Positions 13,604 through 22,531 of a DNA stretch of 64,000 bases are shown here, piece by piece. The notes beneath the pieces are model-generated. The model saw only the letters and a program-made list of their open reading frames with translations, was not told the origin of the DNA and made no database searches. How positions within the stretch are numbered: position 1 is the first letter of the stretch; every line of letters starts with the position of its first letter. Source of the stretch: Gluconobacter oxydans (GTDB taxonomy: Bacteria > Pseudomonadota > Alphaproteobacteria > Acetobacterales > Acetobacteraceae); assembly GCF_006539685.1 (NCBI RefSeq), contig NZ_BJNM01000013.1, positions 1 through 64,000 of the forward strand. Reading direction: 5' to 3'. A program made the position numbers and the translations under genes.

Positions 13604-15715
13604 TCAGGCTTTGTCGATTGCCCAGATGGCGAAGGCCTGAACGAGGGCGACTTCTTCCAGTCTTTTGAAGCGGCCGGACGAACCGCCGTGCCCGGCTTCC
13701 ATGTTGATGCGGCACAGGAACGGGCCGCCGGACGTCACTTCCCGCAGCTTGGCGATCCATTTCGCGGGCTCCCAGTAGGTCACGCGCGGGTCGGACAGGC
13801 CACCCATCGCGAGAAGCGGCGGATAGGCTTTGGGCGCGATGTTGTCATAGGGCGAATAGCTGGCGATCAGGTCGTAGGCGGCGGGATCTTCCAGCGGGTT
13901 GCCCCATTCCGGCCATTCCGGCGGCGTCAATGGCAGGGAGACGTCGGACATGGTGTTGAGCATGTCCACAAACGGCACCTGCGCGGCAATGCCCGCGAAA
14001 AGTTCGGGCGCCATGTTCGTGATCGCCCCCATCAGCAGACCGCCAGCCGATCCGCCCTGCGCGACGATGCGCCCGGCCGAGCCATAGCCTTCCGAGACGA
14101 GATGCCGAGCGCAGGCGATGAAATCGATGAACGTGTTGGGCTTCTTCGTCCCGCGCCCGTTCAGGAACCAGTTCCAGCCTTTTTCGGACCCGCCACGCAC
14201 ATGGGCGATGGCATGGATCCAGCCCCGGTCCACCAAGCTGAACACGGTCGTGGAGAAATCGGCGTCCATGGCGATGCCGTAGGAGCCGTATCCGTACAGA
14301 AGCAGCGGCGCCGATCCGTCCAGAGCCTGCCCTTTGCGCATCAGGACTGTGATGGGAACCTGTGCGCCGTCAGGGGATGTTGCGAACAGGCGGCGCGTTT
14401 CGTAGCGGCTTGCATCATGGCCGGAGGGGACTTCGCGGATCTTGCGCAGAACGCGCTCGCCGCTCGCCATGTCGTAATCGTACCAGTGCGCCGGGTTGGT
14501 GGGCGACTGGTAGATGTAGCGCAGGACCGGGGCGTCATATTCCAGCGTGCCCAGCATCGTCAGGTCATAGGCGGGCTCGTCCATGCCGATGGCCTTGGCC
14601 TGCGCGCGGATGCCGCCTTCCGTGCCCTCGGGCACAACGAGAATATGGATGTTTCCATCCCGACGCTCGGCCCAGGCCAGATGCCCGCGTGAAGCGCTAG
14701 CGCCCAGCAGATAATGCCCCTCGCGGTACGGCACGAATGGCGTCCAGTTTTCGCGTCCCGTGGCCGTGTCGGGCGTCTGCATGAACTGGAAGTCCACGGC
14801 TCCGCCTGCGTTGGTCAGGATGATGAAGCGGTCGTTCCAGTGCGTCAGGGAATAGCGCTCGCCCCGCACCAGAGGAGCCGCCACGACGGGCAGGGCCGTC
14901 GGATCAGACGCCGGGATGAGCAGCGTCTCATTGGTATCATGGTCGCCGCGTTCGATGACGATCCATTTGCGGGATGCGCTGACGCCGATGCTGAGGAAGA
15001 ATCCCGGATCGGTTTCGTCAAAGACCAGAACGTCCTCGCCCCCCGGCAGCGGGCGCCGATAGATTTTTGACGGGCGGCCATTGTCGTCCCGGTAGATCCA
15101 GAATAGCCACTGGCTGTCGGGAGAAATGGCGAAGCTGCCCGTCGTGCTCGGCACTGGTGGAGCGCAGAGTTCGCCCGTCTCCAGATCCTCGACCTGAATG
15201 CGATAGACCTCGGAGCCCTGAATGTCCTCCGCATAGACGAAATAGCGGTGATCGGGGGAATGATCGGTCTGCGAGAGCGCATAATAGTCATGCTGCTTCG
15301 CCAGAGCATCGGCGTCGAGAAGCACCTGCTCCTCGCCACCGCCGCGTGGGCGGCGGACCCGCAGGGGATGCTGGGCCCCGTCCTCGAAGCGGACATAATA
15401 TTCCCATGGGCCATCCGGGACCGGCACGGAGGACTCCGCTGGCGGGATGCGGCCGATCATTTCCTGAAGCAGTATCTCGCGCAGCGGCTCCATGCCTGCC
15501 AGCACGGCCTCCGCATAGGCGTTCTCCGCCTTCAGATGTGTGGCGATGTCTTCGCGCAGGACAGACGGGTCCCGCAGGACCTGCTGCCAGTTCTCATCCT
15601 TCATCCAGGCATAGGAATCCGTGCGTGTCCGGCCAAGCTGCGTTGTGGTCAGCGGCTCACGGCGGGCGACGGGAGGAACGGGTGCGGCGGAGGGAGCATC
15701 GGGGGTCTGTGACAT
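13604..15715 (-). CDS. S9 family oligopeptidase (oligopeptidase B-like)
   Basis: This 703-residue serine peptidase has the prolyl-oligopeptidase layout: an N-terminal seven-bladed propeller (about residues 75-420) and a C-terminal hydrolase domain. Catalytic residues are visible: Ser in GGSAGGLLMGA, Asp in GGLSDPRVTYWE and His in MEAGHGGSSGR. The start MSQTPDAPS at 15715 has no signal peptide, so it is cytoplasmic; the open frame continues upstream to 16315 without credible coding. It resembles protease II (PtrB), which cleaves short peptides after basic residues. A secreted relative is encoded at 48488. Confidence 0.9.
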   Translation of the reverse strand: MSQTPDAPSAAPVPPVARREPLTTTQLGRTRTDSYAWMKDENWQQVLRDPSVLREDIATHLKAENAYAEAVLAGMEPLREILLQEMIGRIPPAESSVPVPDGPWEYYVRFEDGAQHPLRVRRPRGGGEEQVLLDADALAKQHDYYALSQTDHSPDHRYFVYAEDIQGSEVYRIQVEDLETGELCAPPVPSTTGSFAISPDSQWLFWIYRDDNGRPSKIYRRPLPGGEDVLVFDETDPGFFLSIGVSASRKWIVIERGDHDTNETLLIPASDPTALPVVAAPLVRGERYSLTHWNDRFIILTNAGGAVDFQFMQTPDTATGRENWTPFVPYREGHYLLGASASRGHLAWAERRDGNIHILVVPEGTEGGIRAQAKAIGMDEPAYDLTMLGTLEYDAPVLRYIYQSPTNPAHWYDYDMASGERVLRKIREVPSGHDASRYETRRLFATSPDGAQVPITVLMRKGQALDGSAPLLLYGYGSYGIAMDADFSTTVFSLVDRGWIHAIAHVRGGSEKGWNWFLNGRGTKKPNTFIDFIACARHLVSEGYGSAGRIVAQGGSAGGLLMGAITNMAPELFAGIAAQVPFVDMLNTMSDVSLPLTPPEWPEWGNPLEDPAAYDLIASYSPYDNIAPKAYPPLLAMGGLSDPRVTYWEPAKWIAKLREVTSGGPFLCRINMEAGHGGSSGRFKRLEEVALVQAFAIWAIDKA

Positions 15716-15981
15716 GGGCAAACTGTGACGCAGAAACCGTCGCCATTCAATCCGCTCCTGAAGGGGAAACAGAGGTCCCTGATGTGTTCGGTAAAACGTG
15801 ATGATCCAAAAGTTCCCGCATGACGGCCATGAGGAAAAAGGACATCTCGCAAGAAACCACGTCCGGTCTGGAGTGTTACTCAAGGCAACGGAGCATCCTT
15901 CGCGATGTTCCAGACCGGATGATTTCTGTATCTCCTTCTCAGGGGCGCACAGAACATCCTGTATATGGAAAGAAGAGTGCC

Positions 15982-16494
15982 ATGATTTCGAACAAGTATT
16001 TTGCTGTTCTTGCTGCTGCTGGCCTGACCATTTCGGGTGCAGCTGTCGCCCAGACGGTGCCGCCGATCCCGCAGAGCAGCCCCGTCCCGACGATCCCGGC
16101 CGGAACGCAGGCCACCCTGCCGTCCGCCAATCTTCAGGCCGTTGCTGGTGGCAAGAACATCCTGACCGCCGCATCGCCGGGCACGCTGGGCGCGGATGGC
16201 CTTCCGTCCATCGAGAACGCCCAGGCCGGCAACGTCGCGGGGCTGAGCTACTACTGCGTGCAGCAGAAGCTGGTGCTCGGCACGTCGCCGATCGTGGCAT
16301 CCCGCACGCTGGCAAAGCGTCCGGACGTCCAGAACGACCAGTTCTATTCGCTCGGTGGCAAGGGCCTGCTCCAGACGGCTGGCGGCAATGTCTTCGACAT
16401 CAGCACCCTGCCCAAGGACAAGCGCGTCACGACGTGTAACGACATCGTCAAGAAGGCCCAGTCCTTCGGAGACTCTTCCGTCGTCGGACACTGA
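15982..16494 (+). CDS. exported DUF2501 family protein
   Basis: This 170-residue protein with a signal peptide (residues 1-23, ending AAVA) is taken from the ATG at 15982 behind AAAGAAGAG. The mature C-terminal part contains AGNVAGLSYYCVQQKLV, then KGLLQTAGG and TTCNDIVKKAQSF, the pattern of DUF2501 (YjjA-like) proteins, with two conserved Cys that may pair. Function unknown. The open frame extends upstream to 15820 without support. It ends at a strong bidirectional terminator. Confidence 0.82.
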   Translation: MISNKYFAVLAAAGLTISGAAVAQTVPPIPQSSPVPTIPAGTQATLPSANLQAVAGGKNILTAASPGTLGADGLPSIENAQAGNVAGLSYYCVQQKLVLGTSPIVASRTLAKRPDVQNDQFYSLGGKGLLQTAGGNVFDISTLPKDKRVTTCNDIVKKAQSFGDSSVVGH

Positions 16495-16512
16495 GGCTTC
16501 ATCGTCTCAACG

Positions 16513-16549
16513 AAAAACGCCCCGGCTGTCATGGCCGGGGCGTTTTTTT
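16513..16549. terminator. bidirectional intrinsic terminator
   Basis: A perfect 9-bp GC stem (16518-16526 with 16534-16542) is flanked by five A on the left and seven T on the right. It can therefore end both the DUF2501 transcript and the convergent mdoGH transcript. Confidence 0.92.
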
Positions 16550-16571
16550 GTGCCGTACAGCGCTGGGGGTT

Positions 16572-18758
16572 TCAGGCCTTGAGCTGCTCCATGAGCTGGA
16601 TGCCTTCGGGATTTCCCAGCACGGCGGCCTTCTCCTGACGTGAGAGGCGTTCCAGCGCGACCTGCAGGGATGGTGCCTCCCTCAGCTTGACCAGGCCGAC
16701 GAGCAGATTGGCATCGATCGGACTGCCCGGCTTGCGGGGAGGGGGCAGGGCGCCTTCATGGGCGGCGAGAAGCGTGGCGTTCTGGCGGAGTGCGGCAAAA
16801 GCCTCTTCCGGCGGAGCGTTCGGCGCATGGGCCGCGCGTTCCCGCGCCGCATCATTGGCTGCGGCAAGCTGAAGGATTGGCGGCGGTGCCGTTTCTTCTT
16901 CGATCAGCAGCAGACCGGCCCGGCGCAGGCCCAGCCCGACATCCCGGCTCGCTGTCAGCGCTGCCAGTGGAATGGCAAGCACCAGCCCCAGCAGCACCGG
17001 CGTCATCCACAGGAACAGCGCCTGCGAGACCGACCAGGCCGCGACTGCCAGAAGCAGCCCGAACACCGTGTAAATCCAGTAGCCGTGCGCCACTTCCTTC
17101 AGTGACACCCGGCCATCGTCACGGTTCTGCGCGTTCCAGCCGGAATCCCGGCCCAGCAGGATCGAGATGACGCCTGAGGTCTGGATTAGCATGGCAATCG
17201 GCGCGATCAGGCCGCCGATCAGCGTCTCCAGCACGATGGAAACTGCCAGCCGGAAAATGCCGCCCGATCCCCGCAGGGCCGCACGGTCGAACATCATGGC
17301 GATGAATGCCAGAGCCTTCGGCGCCAGCAGAATCCCCATCGTCCCGATGAAGACGAGCTTCGCCTGGACCGGATCGACCCGCGGCCAGTGCGGATAAAGC
17401 GTGGGTTTCGTGCCGAAATATTCGGGATGATAGAAATGGGACTGCAGCGAGATCAGGATGCCGAACAGCAGGAACAGCAGCCAGAGCGGCGACATGATGT
17501 AGGAGCCGATGCCGGTCAGCATGTGCACGCGGCTGACCCAGTGCAGGCCCTTCGTGCCAAGGATCTTGCTGTGCTGCAGATTGCCCTGGCACCAGCGGCG
17601 GTCGCGGATGGCGACATCCGTCAGGGACGGCGGGCTTTCCTCATAGGAACCGAACAGGCCTGGCACCATGTGAATGGCCCAGCCGCCACGGCGCATGAGC
17701 GCGGCTTCCACGAAGTCATGGCTGAGGATGTGACCACCGAATGGCGCACGGCCCTTCAGATGCGGCAGACCGGCCTGTTCCGCGAAAGCCTGCGTGCGGA
17801 TGACGGCGTTATGGCCCCAGTAATTGCCCTCCGAGCCGTGCCACCAGGCAATGCCATGTGCGATCAGCGGTCCATAGACGCGGCCTGCGAACTGCTGCAT
17901 CCGGGCAAAAAGCGTGCGGCCGCCCACGATGACCGGCAGGGTCTGGATCAGGCCCACACCGTCATGCTGCTCCATGGCCGCCGTAATGCGCACGATCAGG
18001 CTGCCATCCATGACGCTGTCCGCATCGAGCGTGAGCATCTGCTGATAGGACGAGCCAAACCGGGTGACCCAGTCACCCAGATTGCCGGCCTTGCGGTCGA
18101 TGTTCTTGTGACGACGGCGGTAGAAGATCCGTTTGTCGCCGTTCGTGGCCTTGCGGAATTCCAGAAAAGCCCGCTCTTCCTGCACCCAGACATCCGGATT
18201 GGTGGTGTCGGACAGGATGAAGAAATCGAAGGCGTCGATCTGTCCGGTCGCGAGAATGCTGTCGTGAATGGCGCGCAGACCGGCGAGGACACGCGTCGGG
18301 TCCTCGTTATAGGTCGGCATCAGGACGGCGGTGCGGCTTTTCAGCTTCGGCAGCGGTCCCGTGCGATGGATGCCAAGCCCCAGTCCGCCCCGCCGGATCA
18401 GCGAGACGAAACCACCCAGGCAGGACGTGAAGGACAGGGCAATCCAGAACGCGAGAATGGCGAACAGGACCAGGATGATGACGCCCAGTGCCGAAACACC
18501 GAGCGAGTTGAAGACCTGGTTGATCCTGTACATGCCGTAGCCCGTCAGCAGGAGCGCGCCGCCAAAAACGAACAGGCGGCGCAGCCACAGGAAGGACGGC
18601 GTGGTCGGCAGGATACGGAAAGGTCTGCCGTGACGGTCCGGCTGCTGGTGAAGGTTCTGCGCCTTCATGGCCAGCGGCGCTTCCGGCGGCAGGAACGGGG
18701 CTGTGGCCGGCCCGGCTGAAGGGGAAAATTCGGTCACGGCGTCCAACGATACATCCAT
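16572..18758 (-). CDS. mdoH: glucans biosynthesis glucosyltransferase H
   Basis: This 728-residue inner-membrane GT2 enzyme makes the beta-glucan backbone of osmoregulated periplasmic glucans. Two membrane helices (about residues 60-125) precede the catalytic domain with TAVLMPTYNEDPTRVLAG, the Asp in LSDTTNPDVW, LDADSVMDGS and the RDRRWCQGNLQH motif. Several helices follow between residues 410 and 600. The ATG lies 25 bases inside the 3' end of mdoG, so the two genes are coupled. It shares the terminator at 16513-16549. Confidence 0.95.
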   Translation of the reverse strand: MDVSLDAVTEFSPSAGPATAPFLPPEAPLAMKAQNLHQQPDRHGRPFRILPTTPSFLWLRRLFVFGGALLLTGYGMYRINQVFNSLGVSALGVIILVLFAILAFWIALSFTSCLGGFVSLIRRGGLGLGIHRTGPLPKLKSRTAVLMPTYNEDPTRVLAGLRAIHDSILATGQIDAFDFFILSDTTNPDVWVQEERAFLEFRKATNGDKRIFYRRRHKNIDRKAGNLGDWVTRFGSSYQQMLTLDADSVMDGSLIVRITAAMEQHDGVGLIQTLPVIVGGRTLFARMQQFAGRVYGPLIAHGIAWWHGSEGNYWGHNAVIRTQAFAEQAGLPHLKGRAPFGGHILSHDFVEAALMRRGGWAIHMVPGLFGSYEESPPSLTDVAIRDRRWCQGNLQHSKILGTKGLHWVSRVHMLTGIGSYIMSPLWLLFLLFGILISLQSHFYHPEYFGTKPTLYPHWPRVDPVQAKLVFIGTMGILLAPKALAFIAMMFDRAALRGSGGIFRLAVSIVLETLIGGLIAPIAMLIQTSGVISILLGRDSGWNAQNRDDGRVSLKEVAHGYWIYTVFGLLLAVAAWSVSQALFLWMTPVLLGLVLAIPLAALTASRDVGLGLRRAGLLLIEEETAPPPILQLAAANDAARERAAHAPNAPPEEAFAALRQNATLLAAHEGALPPPRKPGSPIDANLLVGLVKLREAPSLQVALERLSRQEKAAVLGNPEGIQLMEQLKA

Positions 18759-20302
18759 TTTTCTGAAATCGGACCCTGATCGCCGGCGAGCTGGGCCTGG
18801 AGTTCACACATTTTCGCATCGCCGGGCACGAATTCGAAGGTCGTGCGCCAACCCTGGATTTCGGGGTTCGGCTCGACCACGACGTTGCGGATCGTGCCGG
18901 GCGTGGCCTGCGAGATCAGATGGAAATTCGTGCCCTGCGGCACGTTCTGGAACGGTGCGCCGGTAAAGTCGATCGCAAAGAAGCGCGCATCGGCATGATC
19001 GGTCACGCCACCGATCCGCGTTGCCGCCACCCGGGCCATCTGGGTCGGCCACGGCGTGTCCCAGCCCCAGTACATCCGGTAGATGTAGCTGTATTCCTGG
19101 CCGCCCTTCATGGGCTGCTTGGGACGCCAGAAGGAGACGATGTTGTCGTTCACCTCGTTGGGCGTCGGGATCTCCACGAGATCGACCGCACCATCGCCCC
19201 AGTTGCCGATGGGCTCGATCCACAGTGACGGACGCTTATGGTAATTGAGCGCCAGATCCTCGTAGTCGTGGAAGGAGCGCTTGCGCTGCATCAGGCCAAA
19301 ACCGTGCGGGCTGCTGTCCTCGAAGGCCGAGAACTGGAGGTCGGTCGGGTTGATGAGCGGCCGGTAAAGCTGCTGCCCCGCACCCGTCCAGATCTGGAGC
19401 GCCTCGCTGTCATGCGCGGCCGGACGCCAGTCATCGACGTGATTGCGCTCGTTGGCGTCGAAATAGAACATGCCCGTGAGCGGCGCGATCCCGGATTCCG
19501 TGATGTCCTGACGCGGGAACAGCGAAGACTGCACATCGAAGACGGTCGTATCGCCCGGACGGATGGTGAAGCGGAACGCGCCGGTCAGGGACGGGCTGTC
19601 GAGCAGCGCGTGAATGACGATGGACTCCACGCCCGGCTCCGGCTTTTCAAGCCAGAACTCGCGGAACAGGGCGAATTCCTCGCCCTTCGGATTGCCGGTG
19701 CCATCCGCGAAGGCACGGGCGGACAGTCCGTAATTCTGGCCCTTGGCCACGGCGCGGAAATAGGATGCGCCGAGGAAGACGGCACATTCTTCCATGACAC
19801 CCGGCGTGTTGATCGCATAGCGCAGACGTAGGCCAGAGAAGCCGAGATCATCCGTGACGCGCAGAACGGGGTTGGAATAGGTGAAGAGATCTGGATCGTA
19901 GGGAATGGGCGTGGACTGCCCGCCCGTGACCTCGTTCATGCCGATCCGCGGTTTGTACAGGAAGCCGCGCGGGAAGAACTCCACGTCGAACGCCAGGTTC
20001 TGACCATGCCACAGCGCCTTCTCGGGATTGAAAGCAATGCTGCGGAACTGGTCGAAATCCATATTCGCGATGGCATTGGGCAGCGTCGGAGAGGGCGGGG
20101 AATAGGGCTTCTTCGACAGGCGCTGCGCCAGAAGGCGGACCGTGCCATTGTCAAAAGGCGTCGATTCCGGCGCGGCGGTTCCCGCCGGTGGAGAAGCCGC
20201 TGCGGGTGTGGCTGTGGACTGGGCATGGGCCATACGGGAGGCTGTTCCTAGAAGGGTCAGTCCGGCCCCAAGCTTGACCAGATCACGGCGCAGGATACTC
20301 AT
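18734..20302 (-). CDS. mdoG: periplasmic glucan biosynthesis protein MdoG/MdoD family
   Basis: This 522-residue protein starts at 20302 (MSILRRDLVKLGAG). A twin-arginine signal (RRDLVK plus a hydrophobic stretch ending AHA) suggests Tat export, a feature of the OpgD branch. The mature protein contains FDQFRSIAFNPEKALWHG and FFPRGFLYKPRIGMNEV, the beginning of the MdoG beta-sandwich domain, then an Ig-like end. OpgG/OpgD act with MdoH to polymerise or branch periplasmic glucans. I cannot decide between mdoG and mdoD from sequence alone. The open frame upstream to 20419 is not needed. Confidence 0.9.
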   Translation of the reverse strand: MSILRRDLVKLGAGLTLLGTASRMAHAQSTATPAAASPPAGTAAPESTPFDNGTVRLLAQRLSKKPYSPPSPTLPNAIANMDFDQFRSIAFNPEKALWHGQNLAFDVEFFPRGFLYKPRIGMNEVTGGQSTPIPYDPDLFTYSNPVLRVTDDLGFSGLRLRYAINTPGVMEECAVFLGASYFRAVAKGQNYGLSARAFADGTGNPKGEEFALFREFWLEKPEPGVESIVIHALLDSPSLTGAFRFTIRPGDTTVFDVQSSLFPRQDITESGIAPLTGMFYFDANERNHVDDWRPAAHDSEALQIWTGAGQQLYRPLINPTDLQFSAFEDSSPHGFGLMQRKRSFHDYEDLALNYHKRPSLWIEPIGNWGDGAVDLVEIPTPNEVNDNIVSFWRPKQPMKGGQEYSYIYRMYWGWDTPWPTQMARVAATRIGGVTDHADARFFAIDFTGAPFQNVPQGTNFHLISQATPGTIRNVVVEPNPEIQGWRTTFEFVPGDAKMCELQAQLAGDQGPISEKWMYRWTP

Positions 20303-20464
20303 ACTCTTCCCAATATCCCAGTTTCTGTCGGCATCTCCGAAACGAAGTCCGATCTTCCAGCGATACGCCGGAAGCCCTTCGTTGCGAAGTGCTCTTCTAT
20401 GATGAGGATGCCATTTCACAAGGTCTGGCGCGGTCTTTTTATGGCATGCGCCCCGGATGACACA
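20303..20464. other. intergenic region upstream of mdoG
   Basis: This is 162 bases between the bioD stop and the mdoG start, both leftward. I see no strong terminator for the biotin operon and no clear sigma-70 promoter. Confidence 0.4.
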
Positions 20465-21115
20465 TTATTGTGAAATCTGTTGCTGCAAGACATCAAGTAA
20501 CGGAACATTGCCAGACAATTCGGTGACAGATGTTTCTGTTATTGCGTCGAGATGCGGAATCCGGAACAGGATCTGCGTTTTGCCAAACCGCGCAATGTCC
20601 CGTTCATTGCCGGAATTCGGCGGTCCGACAGGCACCACGCCAGCCACGGGAATGCCGCGCCGCCGCAGCGCTTCAAGGCTCAGAAGCGTGTGATTGATCG
20701 TCCCCAGTCCACTGCGTGTGACCAGCACAACCGGCAGGCCAAGGCTTTCGATCAGGTCCACGATCATCATGTCTTCACGCACCGGCACCATCAGGCCGCC
20801 CGCGCCTTCCACGACCAGCGGCCCCTGAACCTGCGGCAGGACGAGCCGTCCTGGATTGACGGTCACGTTTTCCAGGTCGCCCGCCGCGAGCGGGGCAAGC
20901 GGGGCCTGAAAGGCGTAGGCCGGGGGGATGATCCGTGTAGGACCCAGCCCGGCAAGGTCCCGGACGGTAGGCGTATCGCCTTCCTCATCCGCAAGACCGG
21001 TCTGAAGCGGTTTCCAGTAAGTGGCGTTCCAGGCACGGCACAGAATGGCGCTGACCAGCGTCTTGCCGATCCCGGTATCCGTTCCCGTGACGAAAACCCC
21101 GCGTTGAAAATTCAT
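20465..21115 (-). CDS. bioD: dethiobiotin synthetase
   Basis: This 216-residue ATP-dependent enzyme carboxylates diaminopelargonate to dethiobiotin in the cytoplasm. The P-loop GTDTGIGKTLVS (residues 11-22), the KPLQTGL segment and VEGAGGLMVPV are diagnostic. The last gene of the biotin operon; its ATG overlaps the bioC stop (ATGA). Confidence 0.95.
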   Translation of the reverse strand: MNFQRGVFVTGTDTGIGKTLVSAILCRAWNATYWKPLQTGLADEEGDTPTVRDLAGLGPTRIIPPAYAFQAPLAPLAAGDLENVTVNPGRLVLPQVQGPLVVEGAGGLMVPVREDMMIVDLIESLGLPVVLVTRSGLGTINHTLLSLEALRRRGIPVAGVVPVGPPNSGNERDIARFGKTQILFRIPHLDAITETSVTELSGNVPLLDVLQQQISQ

Positions 21116-21918
21116 GGCTCTGTCCTTTCCGTTTTCACGCCGGATTTCACGAATGTCCCAATGCCGATCTGATAGGTCACGCTGGAATGCGTGCGGTCAA
21201 AATGCCGCATGGCCCGGCGCAGGGCCGCGATTCCGGCAGGCGTGCTGCCGGCGCGCGGAACCGACGCTCCGATCTGCCGCAGACCCCGCAGGAAGTCCCG
21301 CGCACTGCCGACGGGATCCTGCAGCGTCAGCACCTCCCATGTTCCCACGCCGCCCGCACGCCACTCGCTTTGCACCGTCTGCGCGGACGGATAATCCGGC
21401 ACGCCACAGGGCGCGCCTTCCGCCAGACAGGCCTGTTTCCATTCGCCCAGACTGCTCTGCAGCAGTGTCGTGACCATCAGACGCCCCTGTGGCGCCAGCA
21501 GGTCGCAGAGCCGTCGCAAGCCGTCGCTCCGGTTCGAGAACCATTGCAGACACAGGCTGGAGGCAATCAGATCGAACGGTCCGGAGATATCCGGATGTTC
21601 GGCGTCCATGACGTGAAAGCGGATGGTCTCTTCCGAAAGCCGCTGACGCGCCCGCGCGATCATGCCAGGCGCCAGATCGGTCGCGAGCAGGTTGGCCTGC
21701 GGGAAATGAGCCGCCAGTTGTGCCGTCAGAAAGCCGGTGCCGCAGCCGAATTCCAGAATGGAGGTGGGGTCTGCGGCGGTGCTTCGGATGCGGTCCATCA
21801 GTGCCGTGGCGCAGCGGCGCTGGATATGGGCGGCGGCGTCATAGTCCTCCGCCGCGTCAAATCGCGCGGCGATGCTGTTTCGGCGCAGGGTGTTTTCAGG
21901 AGTATCAGCGCGCGTCAT
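21112..21918 (-). CDS. bioC: malonyl-ACP O-methyltransferase
   Basis: This 268-residue class I SAM-dependent methyltransferase has the SAM motif ILEFGCGTGFLTAQLA and the acidic loop LLATDLAPGMI. FDLIASSLCLQWFSN follows; the QWF tail is typical of BioC. It methylates malonyl-ACP to start pimeloyl synthesis. The start at 21918 (MTRADTPENT) overlaps the bioH-like gene by 14 bases; the open frame upstream is noncoding in this frame. Confidence 0.92.
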   Translation of the reverse strand: MTRADTPENTLRRNSIAARFDAAEDYDAAAHIQRRCATALMDRIRSTAADPTSILEFGCGTGFLTAQLAAHFPQANLLATDLAPGMIARARQRLSEETIRFHVMDAEHPDISGPFDLIASSLCLQWFSNRSDGLRRLCDLLAPQGRLMVTTLLQSSLGEWKQACLAEGAPCGVPDYPSAQTVQSEWRAGGVGTWEVLTLQDPVGSARDFLRGLRQIGASVPRAGSTPAGIAALRRAMRHFDRTHSSVTYQIGIGTFVKSGVKTERTEP

Positions 21919-22531
21919 CGAGCCACCGCTGCACGAAATTTGCGCAAACTCCGGGATGGGTGAGGGGCAGCAGGTGGCCGCCTTCATCCCGTTCGCCGGG
22001 TGTCGCAAAACCTGCCTTCGCTGCGCCGAACGGATCATCCGTACCCGTCATCCAGTGCAGCCGGTCATTCCAATTCGTAGCCTGCGGGCGATGATCCAGA
22101 GTCTGAAGTGCTTCCAGTCCTTGATCCAATGCATCCACATCCGGCGTGCCGGGAAGGGGTGCGTCCGTTCCGCAAAGAGCGCGGAAATCATGCAGAACGG
22201 CGACCGGATCACGTTTCAGGCGTGCCCGCATCCGGGTCAGAACCCGTTCTGGCGTCCCGTCCGGAAAGTCCGGTGCGGCTGTGAAACGGGGAAAGCCGTT
22301 GAAGAACACCAGCCCCTCACATCCCGGCAGGTCCTGCCTCAGCAGTGCCAGCGATCCCGCCGAATGTCCGACAGCCAGATAGGGCGTTTGCGGCAGGGCC
22401 GGGCAATGTTCTGCGCCGAAATATCCGCAATCGACGATTTGCGTACTCACATCCGGCAGATGCGTCAGCATTGGCGCCCAGAAGGTGGCGTCAAACCCCC
22501 AGCCATGCACAAGATAAAGCGCCCGTGTCAT
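21905..22531 (-). CDS. bioH: BioH-like pimeloyl-ACP methyl ester esterase
   Basis: This 208-residue alpha/beta hydrolase has HGWGFDATFW (oxyanion region), the nucleophile elbow GHSAGSLAL, and a C-terminal His in GGHLLPLTHP. Its position between bioF and bioC and its length fit the esterase that removes the methyl ester from pimeloyl-ACP. It is shorter than E. coli BioH, so a BioG-like variant is the alternative. ATG overlaps the bioF stop. Confidence 0.82.
   Translation of the reverse strand: MTRALYLVHGWGFDATFWAPMLTHLPDVSTQIVDCGYFGAEHCPALPQTPYLAVGHSAGSLALLRQDLPGCEGLVFFNGFPRFTAAPDFPDGTPERVLTRMRARLKRDPVAVLHDFRALCGTDAPLPGTPDVDALDQGLEALQTLDHRPQATNWNDRLHWMTGTDDPFGAAKAGFATPGERDEGGHLLPLTHPGVCANFVQRWLDDAR

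Noticed and set aside
15716-16315. N-terminal extension of the cytoplasmic S9 peptidase
   Set aside because: The region overlaps the DUF2501 gene and shows no peptidase similarity; family members begin near MSQTPDAPS.
17388-18719. 443-codon open frame on the plus strand
   Set aside because: Antisense to mdoH, which has complete GT2 motifs.
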